A stretch of 29,450 nucleotides of DNA from an uncultured Clostridia bacterium (lineage in GTDB: Bacteria > Bacillota > Clostridia > TANB77 > CAG-508): positions 1 through 29,450 of the forward strand of contig CAOXTD010000010.1 of NCBI GenBank assembly GCA_948560265.1. The letters are read 5' to 3'. Under the pieces are notes generated by a model. That model ran no database searches. It saw only the letters and a program-made list of their open reading frames with translations, and was not told the origin of the DNA. The position numbers and the translations under genes are program-made. Shown here one piece after another: positions 7,730-14,106 of the stretch. Within the stretch, counting starts at the first letter, position 1, and every line of letters starts with the position of its first letter.

Positions 7730-7993
7730 TTATTTTCTACCTTCTACCATAAGCTTGATGCCTGTTCTTTCTTCTCCTTCTACTTCTACCTCAGCAAATG
7801 CTGGTATACATACCAAGTCCACGCCTGCTGGTGCTACAAATCCTCTTGCTATTGCAATTGCCTTTACTGCTTGATTAAGAGCTCCTGCTCCAATTGCTTG
7901 CATTTCTGCTTTGTTAGATTCTTTTACCAAACCAGCAATTGCTCCTGCTACTGAATTTGGATTTGATTTTGATGAGATTTTTAAAATTTCCAT
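7730..7993 (-). CDS. spoVS: stage V sporulation protein S
   Basis: This 87-residue protein matches SpoVS along its whole length: MEILKISSKSNPNSVAGAIA at the start, then AIGAGALNQAVKAIAIARGF and the closing GIKLMVEGR. SpoVS is an Alba-like small protein needed for normal septation and coat assembly in B. subtilis sporulation; its biochemical action is not settled. The RBS AGGAGG precedes the ATG. It lies after ymdB, as in the rny-ymdB-spoVS order of Bacillus, and has its own promoter and terminator. Confidence 0.96.
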   Translation of the reverse strand: MEILKISSKSNPNSVAGAIAGLVKESNKAEMQAIGAGALNQAVKAIAIARGFVAPAGVDLVCIPAFAEVEVEGEERTGIKLMVEGRK

Positions 7994-8040
7994 TTTTTGC
8001 CTCCTATAATTTTTATTTTTGTTACCTGTGAACAGTTATA

Positions 8041-8069
8041 GTTATATTATATTTATAGGATTTTGTCTA
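8041..8069 (-). promoter_or_regulatory. spoVS promoter
   Basis: On the minus strand TAGACA (8064-8069), a 17-base spacer and TATAAC (8041-8046) each match sigma-A consensus at five of six positions, 48 bases before the spoVS ATG. This suggests spoVS can be transcribed independently of ymdB. Confidence 0.55.
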
Positions 8070-8125
8070 TATATTTTTGGAAAAAAGTGGAAAATTCCAT
8101 CGCATTTTTTTACATTTCATTTTCT

Positions 8126-8899
8126 TTATCGAATAAATAATCTATTAATCTTCTCTGTTCGACAATTTTCGTCATTTACCTCGAAAATTACCCCATTAAA
8201 AATGCAATCTCCTTCTGCTAATTTATATCTTTCTGGAAGTGAAGTTTGAAATCTTTTCACTGATGCTTCCACTTCCATACCAATAACAGAATTTTTTGGG
8301 CCTGTCATTCCTAAATCAGTAATATACCCAGTTCCCTTTTCTGTAACTTCCTCATCTGCTGTTTGTACATGGGTATGTGTTCCAAATAAAGCTGTTACTT
8401 TTCCATCTAAGCAATGTTTCATCGCAATTTTTTCAGCTGTTGCTTCTGCATGAAAATCCACAAAAATCATATCTGCTTTTTCTGAAATTTTCTTTATAAT
8501 TTCTTCTGCTACTGTAAATGGATTTTCTGATAGTACTCCCATATTCGTTCTTCCTATTAAATCGACTACTGCTATTTTTTTGTTTTTACATTCATAAATG
8601 AAGTATCCTCTTCCTTGTACTCCTTTAGAATAATTAGCTGGTCTTAATATTTTAGGATGATTAATGAATTCGAAAATGTCCTTTTTTGCCCAAGTATGAT
8701 TTCCCATAGTCATACTATCTACTTCTAATTTTAATAGCTTATTAAAAGTTTTAAATGTAATTCCCATTCCTGCTGCTACATTTTCTGCATTTACAATTAC
8801 AAAGTCTATGTTATATTCTTCTTTTATTTTTGGTAGCACTTCTGTCAACTTTTCTAATCCATTTTCTCCTACCAAGTCTCCTACTGCTAGTATATTCAT
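8126..8899 (-). CDS. ymdB: YmdB family metallophosphoesterase
   Basis: YmdB is a binuclear-metal phosphodiesterase, active on 2',3'-cyclic nucleotides in B. subtilis, that affects biofilm and motility decisions and works with RNase Y. The metal ligands of the family are all present and even at the B. subtilis numbering: Asp8, Glu39, Asn40, Asn67, His150, His175 and His177, in the contexts GDLVG, NAENVAAGMG, GNHTW, DFHAEATAEK and GTHTHVQT. The 257-residue length is normal. rny normally lies directly before it; here a plus-strand cassette separates the two. Confidence 0.95.
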   Translation of the reverse strand: MNILAVGDLVGENGLEKLTEVLPKIKEEYNIDFVIVNAENVAAGMGITFKTFNKLLKLEVDSMTMGNHTWAKKDIFEFINHPKILRPANYSKGVQGRGYFIYECKNKKIAVVDLIGRTNMGVLSENPFTVAEEIIKKISEKADMIFVDFHAEATAEKIAMKHCLDGKVTALFGTHTHVQTADEEVTEKGTGYITDLGMTGPKNSVIGMEVEASVKRFQTSLPERYKLAEGDCIFNGVIFEVNDENCRTEKINRLFIR

Positions 8900-8987
8900 T
8901 TTTTCTTGACCTTCTTTCTCTTCTATTTGCTATTATCATACTATACTTTTTATAATTTAGCAAATATTAAAAATCCTACTATTCCAC

Positions 8988-9068
8988 TTTACATAATTCT
9001 CAAAATTTGATATAATAGAAATACCATTATGTTTTTCCCTAATTAATGGTAAATAAACCATAGGGAGG
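8988..9068 (+). promoter_or_regulatory. promoter and foldable leader of the GC-rich cassette gene
   Basis: TTTACA (8988-8993), a 17-base spacer and TATAAT (9011-9016) form a strong sigma-A promoter starting near 9023. The leader begins with ACCATTA (9023-9029), which can pair with TAATGGT (9044-9050). The 3' part of that arm, ATGGT (9046-9050), can instead pair with ACCAT (9057-9061), which abuts the RBS GGGAGG (9063-9068). The two hairpins exclude each other, so the leader could switch access to the RBS. The pairing is visible; regulation is inference. Confidence 0.55.
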
Positions 9069-9077
9069 TGCAAGCTT

Positions 9078-9410
9078 ATGATGAAGTTTGCAGAAATCAT
9101 CCGGGAAGCCGGAGTAAATCCTGAGGACGTTCCATACGTTGCTCAGCTGCCTGTCACTTTGTATGATAGGAAAAGACGGGTAATCGAAGGCGAAACCATC
9201 AAGTTCGTCGAGCCCCTCTTTAAGGAAAATCCTGCGTCACATGAGAGTTTTTTGAACTTCTGTGTTGAGCTCGAGCAGCAGCTTGCCAGCAACAGTGTAT
9301 ATCGGGAGCTTTCCTCTAACCTGTCTGCCCAGATATCAGAGTCCGCTTTGATTCTCTGGTATGACTCTTGCGGTCCTTATATCTTTTTAAGGCATCCGCG
9401 TTCCATTTAA
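9078..9410 (+). CDS. unknown 110-residue protein in a GC-rich inserted cassette
   Basis: I do not recognise this family. The gene starts at ATG after the RBS GGGAGG (9063-9068); a second ATG follows at once. The protein is soluble, with no signal peptide or membrane segment. Its N-terminal half is acidic and helical (MMKFAEIIREAGVNPEDV), the middle is FLNFCVELEQQLASNSVYRE, and the end is LWYDSCGPYIFLRHPRSI. GC content is about 48% over 9121-9360 by hand count, against roughly 30% in the flanking genes, and codons such as CCG, GCC, CGG and CTG are frequent. It interrupts the conserved rny-ymdB order on the opposite strand with its own promoter and terminator. These signs point to recent acquisition. 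Confidence 0.72.
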   Translation: MMKFAEIIREAGVNPEDVPYVAQLPVTLYDRKRRVIEGETIKFVEPLFKENPASHESFLNFCVELEQQLASNSVYRELSSNLSAQISESALILWYDSCGPYIFLRHPRSI

Positions 9411-9425
9411 GCAAACAGGCAAAAC

Positions 9426-9462
9426 AAAAGCAGCCTTCCCAAACGGGTTGGTTGCTTTTGCA
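9426..9462. terminator. terminator between the cassette gene and rny
   Basis: AAAAGCAGCC...CCC (9426-9440) pairs with GGG...GGTTGCTTTT (9445-9459) around an AAAC loop, with a 2x2 TT internal loop and one G-U pair. The A-rich and T-rich ends let it act on either strand, which suits the converging cassette gene and rny. It shares the higher GC of the cassette. Confidence 0.75.
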
Positions 9463-9481
9463 TTTTACATATAGTTATAAT

Positions 9482-11023
9482 TTACTTTGCATAATCAATT
9501 ACTCTGGTCTCTCTAACAACATTTACTTTGATTTGTCCTGGATATTCCATTTCATCTTCAACCTTTTTCGCAATATCTCTTGCCATTAAAGTCATTTGAT
9601 TATCGTCTACCTTTTCAGGTTTAACAATAATTCTAATTTCTCTACCAGCTTGAATTGCAAAAGATTTATCTACACCTTCAAAAGAATCTGCAATATTTTC
9701 CAATTGCTCTAATCTCTTGATATATGCTTCTAAAGTTTCTCTTCTTGCTCCTGGTCTTGAAGCTGAAATTGCATCAGCTGCTTGTATTAAAACAGCTTCA
9801 ATTGTTTTTGGCTCTACATCTCCATGGTGAGCTTGTACACAATTGATGACATTTTCATTTTCTTTGTATTTCTTGAGTACTTCAACACCTAATTCAACGT
9901 GTGTTCCTTCCATATCATGGTCTAGTGCTTTACCTATATCATGTAATAAACCTGCTCTTCTAGCTAATGTGGAATCTAACCCCAACTCTTCTGCCATAAT
10001 TCTAGCTAAGTTTGAAACTTCAATAGAGTGATTTAATACATTTTGTCCATAACTGGTTCTATATTTTAGTTTACCAATTAATAATGTTAGGTCTTGTGGT
10101 AAGCTTACTACACCAGTCTCTAATATTGCTCTTTCTCCTTCTTCTTTGATAATTTGGTTGACTTCTTCTTTTGCTTTTTCAACCATTTCTTCAATTTTTG
10201 CAGGATGGATTCTTCCATCATCAATTAATTTTTCAAGAGCAATTCTAGCAACTTCTCTTCTTAGTGGATCAAAGCCAGAAATAACAACTGCTTCTGGAGT
10301 ATCATCAATAATTAAATCAATTCCCGTTAAAGTTTCTAAAGTTTTAATATTTCTACCTTCTCTACCAATAATTCTTCCTTTCATATCATCATTTGGAAGA
10401 GCTACAATAGATACAGTAGTTTCCGAAGTATGATCTGCTGCACATTTTTGAATTGCATACCCAATTACTTCTTTTGCCGTTTTGTCTGCTGTTTCTTTTA
10501 CTTGGTTTTCCATACTTCTAACCAAGTTTGCTTTTTCAGCAGTTAATTGATTCTCCATTTCTGATAATAGTTGTTTTTTTGCGTCTTCTTTTGATAATCC
10601 AGAAATTTTTTGTAATTCTTCCATTTGCTTATTTAGAACTTGTTCAATTTCATTTTTCTTTTCATCAATTTCTTGATTTCTTTTTTCTAAGTCTTTTTCT
10701 TTTTTCTCCATAGTGTCTAATTTTCTTTCTAAATTTTCTTCTTTCTGAATTAATCTTCTTTCTTGACTTTGTACTTCGCCTCTTCTTTCTCTAATTTCTT
10801 GGTCTAAATCCTTTCTGGCATTCATAATTTCTTCTTTTGCTTTGAAGATTTCTTCTTTTTTCTTGTTTTCTGCTTCTATGTTTGCCATTTCAATTATTTT
10901 TTTAGCTTCACTTTCTGCACTTTCCATTTTAGACTCAGCAATTTTCTTTCTTGCATACATTCCTACGAAAGTAAAAATTACTGCTGAAATTAGAAAAACG
11001 GCGATATTGATTACGATATCCAT
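9482..11023 (-). CDS. rny: ribonuclease Y
   Basis: RNase Y is the membrane-tethered endoribonuclease that starts mRNA decay and processing in Firmicutes. It has one N-terminal transmembrane helix (4-23), a long charged coiled coil (about 28-180), a KH RNA-binding domain with GRIIGREGRN (216-225), and an HD domain with HSIEVSNLA and LLHDIGKALDHD (catalytic HD at 361-362). The 513-residue length is typical. The RBS GAGGTG precedes the ATG. A consensus promoter lies upstream and the bidirectional terminator lies downstream. Confidence 0.97.
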   Translation of the reverse strand: MDIVINIAVFLISAVIFTFVGMYARKKIAESKMESAESEAKKIIEMANIEAENKKKEEIFKAKEEIMNARKDLDQEIRERRGEVQSQERRLIQKEENLERKLDTMEKKEKDLEKRNQEIDEKKNEIEQVLNKQMEELQKISGLSKEDAKKQLLSEMENQLTAEKANLVRSMENQVKETADKTAKEVIGYAIQKCAADHTSETTVSIVALPNDDMKGRIIGREGRNIKTLETLTGIDLIIDDTPEAVVISGFDPLRREVARIALEKLIDDGRIHPAKIEEMVEKAKEEVNQIIKEEGERAILETGVVSLPQDLTLLIGKLKYRTSYGQNVLNHSIEVSNLARIMAEELGLDSTLARRAGLLHDIGKALDHDMEGTHVELGVEVLKKYKENENVINCVQAHHGDVEPKTIEAVLIQAADAISASRPGARRETLEAYIKRLEQLENIADSFEGVDKSFAIQAGREIRIIVKPEKVDDNQMTLMARDIAKKVEDEMEYPGQIKVNVVRETRVIDYAK

Positions 11024-11118
11024 AATCTTTAAACACCTCTTTCTTATTTAATTTTCAATGTACTAAATATATATCACTAATGTGTTTTAAGTTTTAGAAT
11101 ATATTTATTTACTCTATT

Positions 11119-11147
11119 ATTTTATCCCGATTATTGTAAACTGTCAA
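11119..11147 (-). promoter_or_regulatory. rny promoter
   Basis: On the minus strand an exact TTGACA (11142-11147), a 17-base spacer and TAAAAT (11119-11124) form a strong sigma-A promoter about 95 bases before the rny start. Confidence 0.7.
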
Positions 11148-11180
11148 GGGTTTTAGTTAGAAAAATTATGAATATACATT

Positions 11181-11216
11181 AAAAAGGCTATATGCTCTTA
11201 TTTTTAGCATATAGTC
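11181..11216 (-). terminator. terminator after the pilin-like gene
   Basis: GACTATATGCT and AGCATATAGCC (minus-strand sense; plus positions 11206-11216 and 11186-11196) form an 11-bp stem with one G-U pair and a 9-base loop. On the minus strand it is followed by TTTTT (11185-11181). It ends the transcript of the gene at 12440-11355 before the rny promoter. Confidence 0.75.
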
Positions 11217-11319
11217 TATTTATGTTAAGTTTTTTATTTTTATTTCTCCACGATTTATTTACAAAACAAATCGTTTTGCTCTCATGTATTCCTAAAAACA
11301 GCTTAAAATGCCTTTTTTG

Positions 11320-11334
11320 TGTGTTTAAAACACA
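11320..11334. repeat. short inverted repeat just past the variable gene end
   Basis: TGTGTTT (11320-11326) and AAACACA (11328-11334) are perfect 7-base arms around a single base, 21 bases past the stop of the variable protein gene. No U-tract follows on the gene's strand, so it is not a normal terminator for it. Diversity-generating retroelement targets can have a hairpin or cruciform shortly downstream of the variable region that helps homing; this repeat is placed where such an element would be. Confidence 0.5.
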
Positions 11335-11354
11335 TTGTTTTGTCAAGTTCAGAC

Positions 11355-12440
11355 CTATATGCTAAAGCCAGGCGCAACGCTAAAGTTGCTGGCCGCATTC
11401 CAAATATAAATGATGTTACCATCGCCGTGGACATTGCAGAAGACGCTGCTGTCGTTGTAATGAGGTGAACGAAGCCACCAACTGCCCGCACTGCCTGAGG
11501 CAGACGTCTTCTTCGCGCGGTTCGCGCTCGGACTGTTCCATGCCTCTGTTGCGTTCTTTTGATAGTATGGATACTGGCTTCCCTCTGATGTGATTGCGTA
11601 TACATATGCTCCTGATTGATATCCACTACTTACTACCTCGCTTGCTGCTAATAACCATAAGTAATCGTTACATGTTGTTACGCTACTTGCACTATTATAT
11701 GTTGCAATGTACTTCTTCTTTACTTGTTTGATATAACTCTTATTACTTAAGTTTGCTCCTAGTCCTCCGATTGCTCCACTTTGGGCTGCTGCATTTGTTG
11801 TATATCCGTTTAGGTCTTTTCTCATTTGTGTATTTGCCCAGCCTCCAGTATTGTCATTCTCTGCATTCATAGATTTGTATGTTTCCCCTGTCATAAAATC
11901 TAAGAATTCAAAACTGATACTTGCCTTTTCGTGTGTCCCTCCATATACTGTTTGGTCTACTAAATCGTCATATTTAAATCCTAACACTCTTACTCTTTTT
12001 GTTTCTCCCTCGTATTCTACTTCAAAAGTATCTCCTGGTTTGATCGTGTATCTTTTTCCGTCTACTACCACTTTTACTTCTTCTGTTTCGCTTGTAATAG
12101 TATCGTCTTTTGCTATTTCTTGCACTATTTTTTCAATGGTTGCCCAGTCTGATTTAATATTTTCAATTGGTTCGTCTATTGGCTCTGTTGAAGTACTTCC
12201 TCCCCCATTTCCCGTTCCATTTATATATTCGTTTACCATATTGTCAATGGAATTCATATACTCTTGCTCATTCTTTACTGCGTTTTCTGTTTTGTCTTTG
12301 GCTTCTTGTGCTTTCTTAAAAATACTATTTTCTCCCATTGTATACATTATCGTTATGCCTGCTAAAATTAATAATACTACTATGGTTACTACCAATGCTA
12401 CGAGTGTGATACCATTTTCCTTGTTTAGTTTTTGTTTCAT
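11355..12440 (-). CDS. prepilin-like surface protein with DUF6273 / C-type-lectin-like variable C-terminus (likely DGR target)
   Basis: The N-terminus KENG-ITLVALVVTIVVLLILAG resembles a type IV prepilin class III signal (cleavage after Gly10, hydrophobic helix 11-30), but position +5 of the mature chain is Ala instead of the usual Glu. A charged helix (about 38-72), a Gly/Ser/Thr linker (73-85) and a beta-rich region with KRYTIKPGDTFEVEYEGE follow. From about residue 160 it reads as DUF6273: FLDFMTGETY, WANTQMRKDLNG, DYLWLLAASEV, and the terminal WWLRSP (321-326) ... VAPGFSI end typical of lectin-fold variable proteins. GC content rises to about 54% over 11361-11560. The RBS AGGAGG precedes the ATG. 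No pilus assembly genes are nearby. Export and surface display are inferred from the signal. Confidence 0.85.
   Translation of the reverse strand: MKQKLNKENGITLVALVVTIVVLLILAGITIMYTMGENSIFKKAQEAKDKTENAVKNEQEYMNSIDNMVNEYINGTGNGGGSTSTEPIDEPIENIKSDWATIEKIVQEIAKDDTITSETEEVKVVVDGKRYTIKPGDTFEVEYEGETKRVRVLGFKYDDLVDQTVYGGTHEKASISFEFLDFMTGETYKSMNAENDNTGGWANTQMRKDLNGYTTNAAAQSGAIGGLGANLSNKSYIKQVKKKYIATYNSASSVTTCNDYLWLLAASEVVSSGYQSGAYVYAITSEGSQYPYYQKNATEAWNSPSANRAKKTSASGSAGSWWLRSPHYNDSSVFCNVHGDGNIIYIWNAASNFSVAPGFSI
11358..11530 (-). other. candidate DGR variable region (VR) at the 3' end of the gene
   Basis: After the invariant-looking TGGTGGCTTCGTTCACCT (WWLRSP), the codons are mostly NNC or NNT: CAT TAC AAC GAC AGC AGC, then GTC TTC TGC AAT GTC CAC. 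The stretch continues with GAT GGT AAC ATC ATT TAT ATT and ends at the conserved GCGCCTGGCTTTAGC. DGRs copy a template repeat rich in AAC/AAT codons and change its adenines at random, which yields exactly such NNC/NNT codons encoding varied residues on a lectin fold. The 5' boundary is uncertain; the GC-rich zone extends to about 11560. No template copy or reverse transcriptase was found here. Confidence 0.6.
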
Positions 12441-12586
12441 TTTTACTTTTTCCTCCTTTTTCTTTAGTATCTACTGCTTTTTTATTTTTATACACTATAG
12501 GTATATTTTATTTTATGCCATAGTTATAACATTTTGTTTTGTTTTAACAATATGTGTCATAAAATGTCAATATATTTCTAACAAAA

Positions 12587-12623
12587 AACACACCACTTTC
12601 GCTTTTGCTACTTGTGATGTGTT
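12587..12623. terminator. bidirectional terminator after the unknown 171-residue gene
   Basis: AACACACCAC (12587-12596) pairs with GTGATGTGTT (12614-12623) with one mismatch. A run of A before it and CTTTTTTT after it give a U-tract in both directions. On the minus strand it lies directly after the stop of the gene ending at 12630 and before the pilin-like gene. Confidence 0.7.
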
Positions 12624-12629
12624 CTTTTT

Positions 12630-13145
12630 TTATGCCTCTTTTTTGTATCCCTCAAATACATCAGAAATCTCTTTTTCCCCTGATGTATTTAAAACTCTAT
12701 CATGTGAATTTAATATTTCTACAATATGGTGGTTAAATTCTGTTACTTCAAAGAAGTTAATTATTTTGATATGGCTAGTTCCTGTTTTTTCTACCCATTT
12801 TTCTATATTCTCGTTATTTTTTTCAATATAATTCCTACTTCCATTAATTAAGATAATATTTTCTTTTGTGTTATTTACTTCAAATTCTAATAATTGTTCA
12901 ATTTCTTCATATTTGTTGGAATTAACGTCTTCCCAACGAATTTCTAAAATTTCTTTTTCATTTTTTAGATTTAATTTTTTTACCAATGTTACAATATTTT
13001 CTTGTATATTGTTTTCTAGGAGTGTTATCACGTTTATTTGTTCTTCTATTTTGTGGTTAATATATGGTAACAGCATGGTTGCAAAATGCCAATCACTCAC
13101 ATAAAAACTACATAGTTTTTCGACTTTTTGATTTTCTTTTTTCAT
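12630..13145 (-). CDS. unknown 171-residue protein
   Basis: I do not recognise this family. The ATG at 13145 is chosen because AAGGGG stands about 10 bases before it; an in-frame ATG at 13163 has no RBS. The protein is soluble and charged, with alternating hydrophobic strands and helices: EKLCSFYVSDWHFATMLLPY near the start, INVITLLENN, ENIILINGSRNYIEK and TSHIKIINFFEVTEFN. Such a pattern suggests an alpha/beta fold, but I see no Walker, methyltransferase or other motif. It has its own promoter and terminator, so it is a single-gene unit between spoIIR and the variable pilin-like gene. A link to either is unproven. Confidence 0.75.
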   Translation of the reverse strand: MKKENQKVEKLCSFYVSDWHFATMLLPYINHKIEEQINVITLLENNIQENIVTLVKKLNLKNEKEILEIRWEDVNSNKYEEIEQLLEFEVNNTKENIILINGSRNYIEKNNENIEKWVEKTGTSHIKIINFFEVTEFNHHIVEILNSHDRVLNTSGEKEISDVFEGYKKEA

Positions 13146-13184
13146 TTGAAACAACCCCTTCATTTTTATTTTGCATCTTGGAAA

Positions 13185-13214
13185 ATTTTACCATTTTTAA
13201 CTTACGGAAGTCAA
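13185..13214 (-). promoter_or_regulatory. promoter of the unknown 171-residue gene
   Basis: On the minus strand TTGACT (13209-13214), an 18-base spacer and TAAAAT (13185-13190) each match sigma-A consensus at five of six positions, about 40 bases before the chosen ATG at 13145. Confidence 0.5.
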
Positions 13215-13320
13215 GCTTTTTCTAAATAAATCGTGCGTGTTTATTCGACATTTACATACCAATTTTTTATGATTTTTGTATAATTTTTCTTTGGTATTTT
13301 CAAAAGTTTTTTCCAATATT

Positions 13321-13349
13321 GCATATTTTTTTTAATTTAGTCAATAATT
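13321..13349 (+). promoter_or_regulatory. sigma-F-like promoter of spoIIR
   Basis: GCATA (13321-13325), a 14-base spacer and GTCAATAATT (13340-13349) match the forespore sigma-F pattern (GYWTA, about 15 bases, GGNRANAMTW) except for the second base of the -10. It lies about 40 bases before the spoIIR ATG. spoIIR is a known sigma-F gene, which supports the call. Confidence 0.5.
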
Positions 13350-13389
13350 CTATTAAACACAAAAATTTTGAAATTACGGAGGATAAAAA

Positions 13390-14013
13390 ATGAAAAGATT
13401 TTTTGTATTATTATTGTTATTAACTTTATTTATATTTGTTTCTGCACTTTCTTACGTAAATGCGGTATCAACAGATATTGCGGATAGCGTATTTCGTTTA
13501 CATGTGATTGCAAATAGTGATAGTGAAGAAGACCAATCTTTAAAATTAAAAGTAAGAGATGAACTTCTTTCTTATATGAATACTTTAGCCAAAGACTGTA
13601 CTTCAAAAGAAGAAGTAGTAGCTTTAGCAAAAGAACATCAAGAGGAATTTAAAAAAATTGCTGAACAGGTAATTTGTGATAATGGTTTTTCTTATTCAGT
13701 AACTATTCAAATTGGTGATAGTAACTTTCCTACTAAAACTTATGGAGATATTTCATTACCTGCTGGAACTTATGATGCCTTAAGAGTACAAATTGGAGAA
13801 GCAAAGGGTAAAAACTGGTGGTGTGTAATGTTTCCTCCTCTTTGTTTTGTAGATGTTAGTACAGGAATTGTTCCTGATGATTCTAAAAAGGAAATGCAAG
13901 AAAACTTAAATGAGGAAGAATATGATTTAATTAGTAAAACAGATGATAGCGAAATCCATTTTAAGTTTAAATTAATTGAATTTTTCCAAAATTTAAGACT
14001 TGGTCAAAATTAG
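13390..14013 (+). CDS. spoIIR: stage II sporulation protein R
   Basis: SpoIIR is secreted from the forespore into the intermembrane space, where it activates the protease SpoIIGA and so the processing of pro-sigma-E in the mother cell. The first 25 residues form a signal peptide. The family core is clear: DSVFRLHVIANSDSEEDQSLKLKVRD, then LPAGTYDALRVQIGEAKGKNWWCVMFPPLCF (each quoted in part) and VDVSTG. At 207 residues it has the usual length. The RBS ACGGAGG precedes the ATG. A sigma-F-like promoter stands upstream, and murA follows on the same strand with its own promoter. Confidence 0.95.
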   Translation: MKRFFVLLLLLTLFIFVSALSYVNAVSTDIADSVFRLHVIANSDSEEDQSLKLKVRDELLSYMNTLAKDCTSKEEVVALAKEHQEEFKKIAEQVICDNGFSYSVTIQIGDSNFPTKTYGDISLPAGTYDALRVQIGEAKGKNWWCVMFPPLCFVDVSTGIVPDDSKKEMQENLNEEEYDLISKTDDSEIHFKFKLIEFFQNLRLGQN

Positions 14014-14036
14014 TTTCCATTTTACACAAGAATTAC

Positions 14037-14065
14037 TTGTCAAAAAGAACAAACTATGGTATAAA
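14037..14065 (+). promoter_or_regulatory. murA promoter
   Basis: TTGTCA (14037-14042), a 17-base spacer and TATAAA (14060-14065), each five of six to sigma-A consensus, lie 42 bases before the murA start. This gives murA vegetative expression independent of spoIIR. Confidence 0.6.
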
Positions 14066-14106
14066 GTTGTTGAAATGAAAAGAATTTTAAATGGGGGTTG
14101 TTCATT

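Noticed and set aside
9060..9470. The GC-rich cassette as an integron gene cassette
   Set aside because: No integron integrase and no attC-like imperfect palindrome with the required core sites; the hairpin at its end is a simple terminator.
11303..11626. Arg/Thr-rich 107-codon minus-strand frame over the GC-rich end of the pilin-like gene
   Set aside because: It is a shifted frame of the variable region; the in-frame DUF6273 reading has conserved family motifs, while this one is a composition artefact.
11851..12831. Long 326-codon plus-strand open frame opposite the pilin-like gene and its neighbour
   Set aside because: It crosses two minus-strand genes, a promoter region and a bidirectional terminator, has no RBS, and lacks any recognisable domain.
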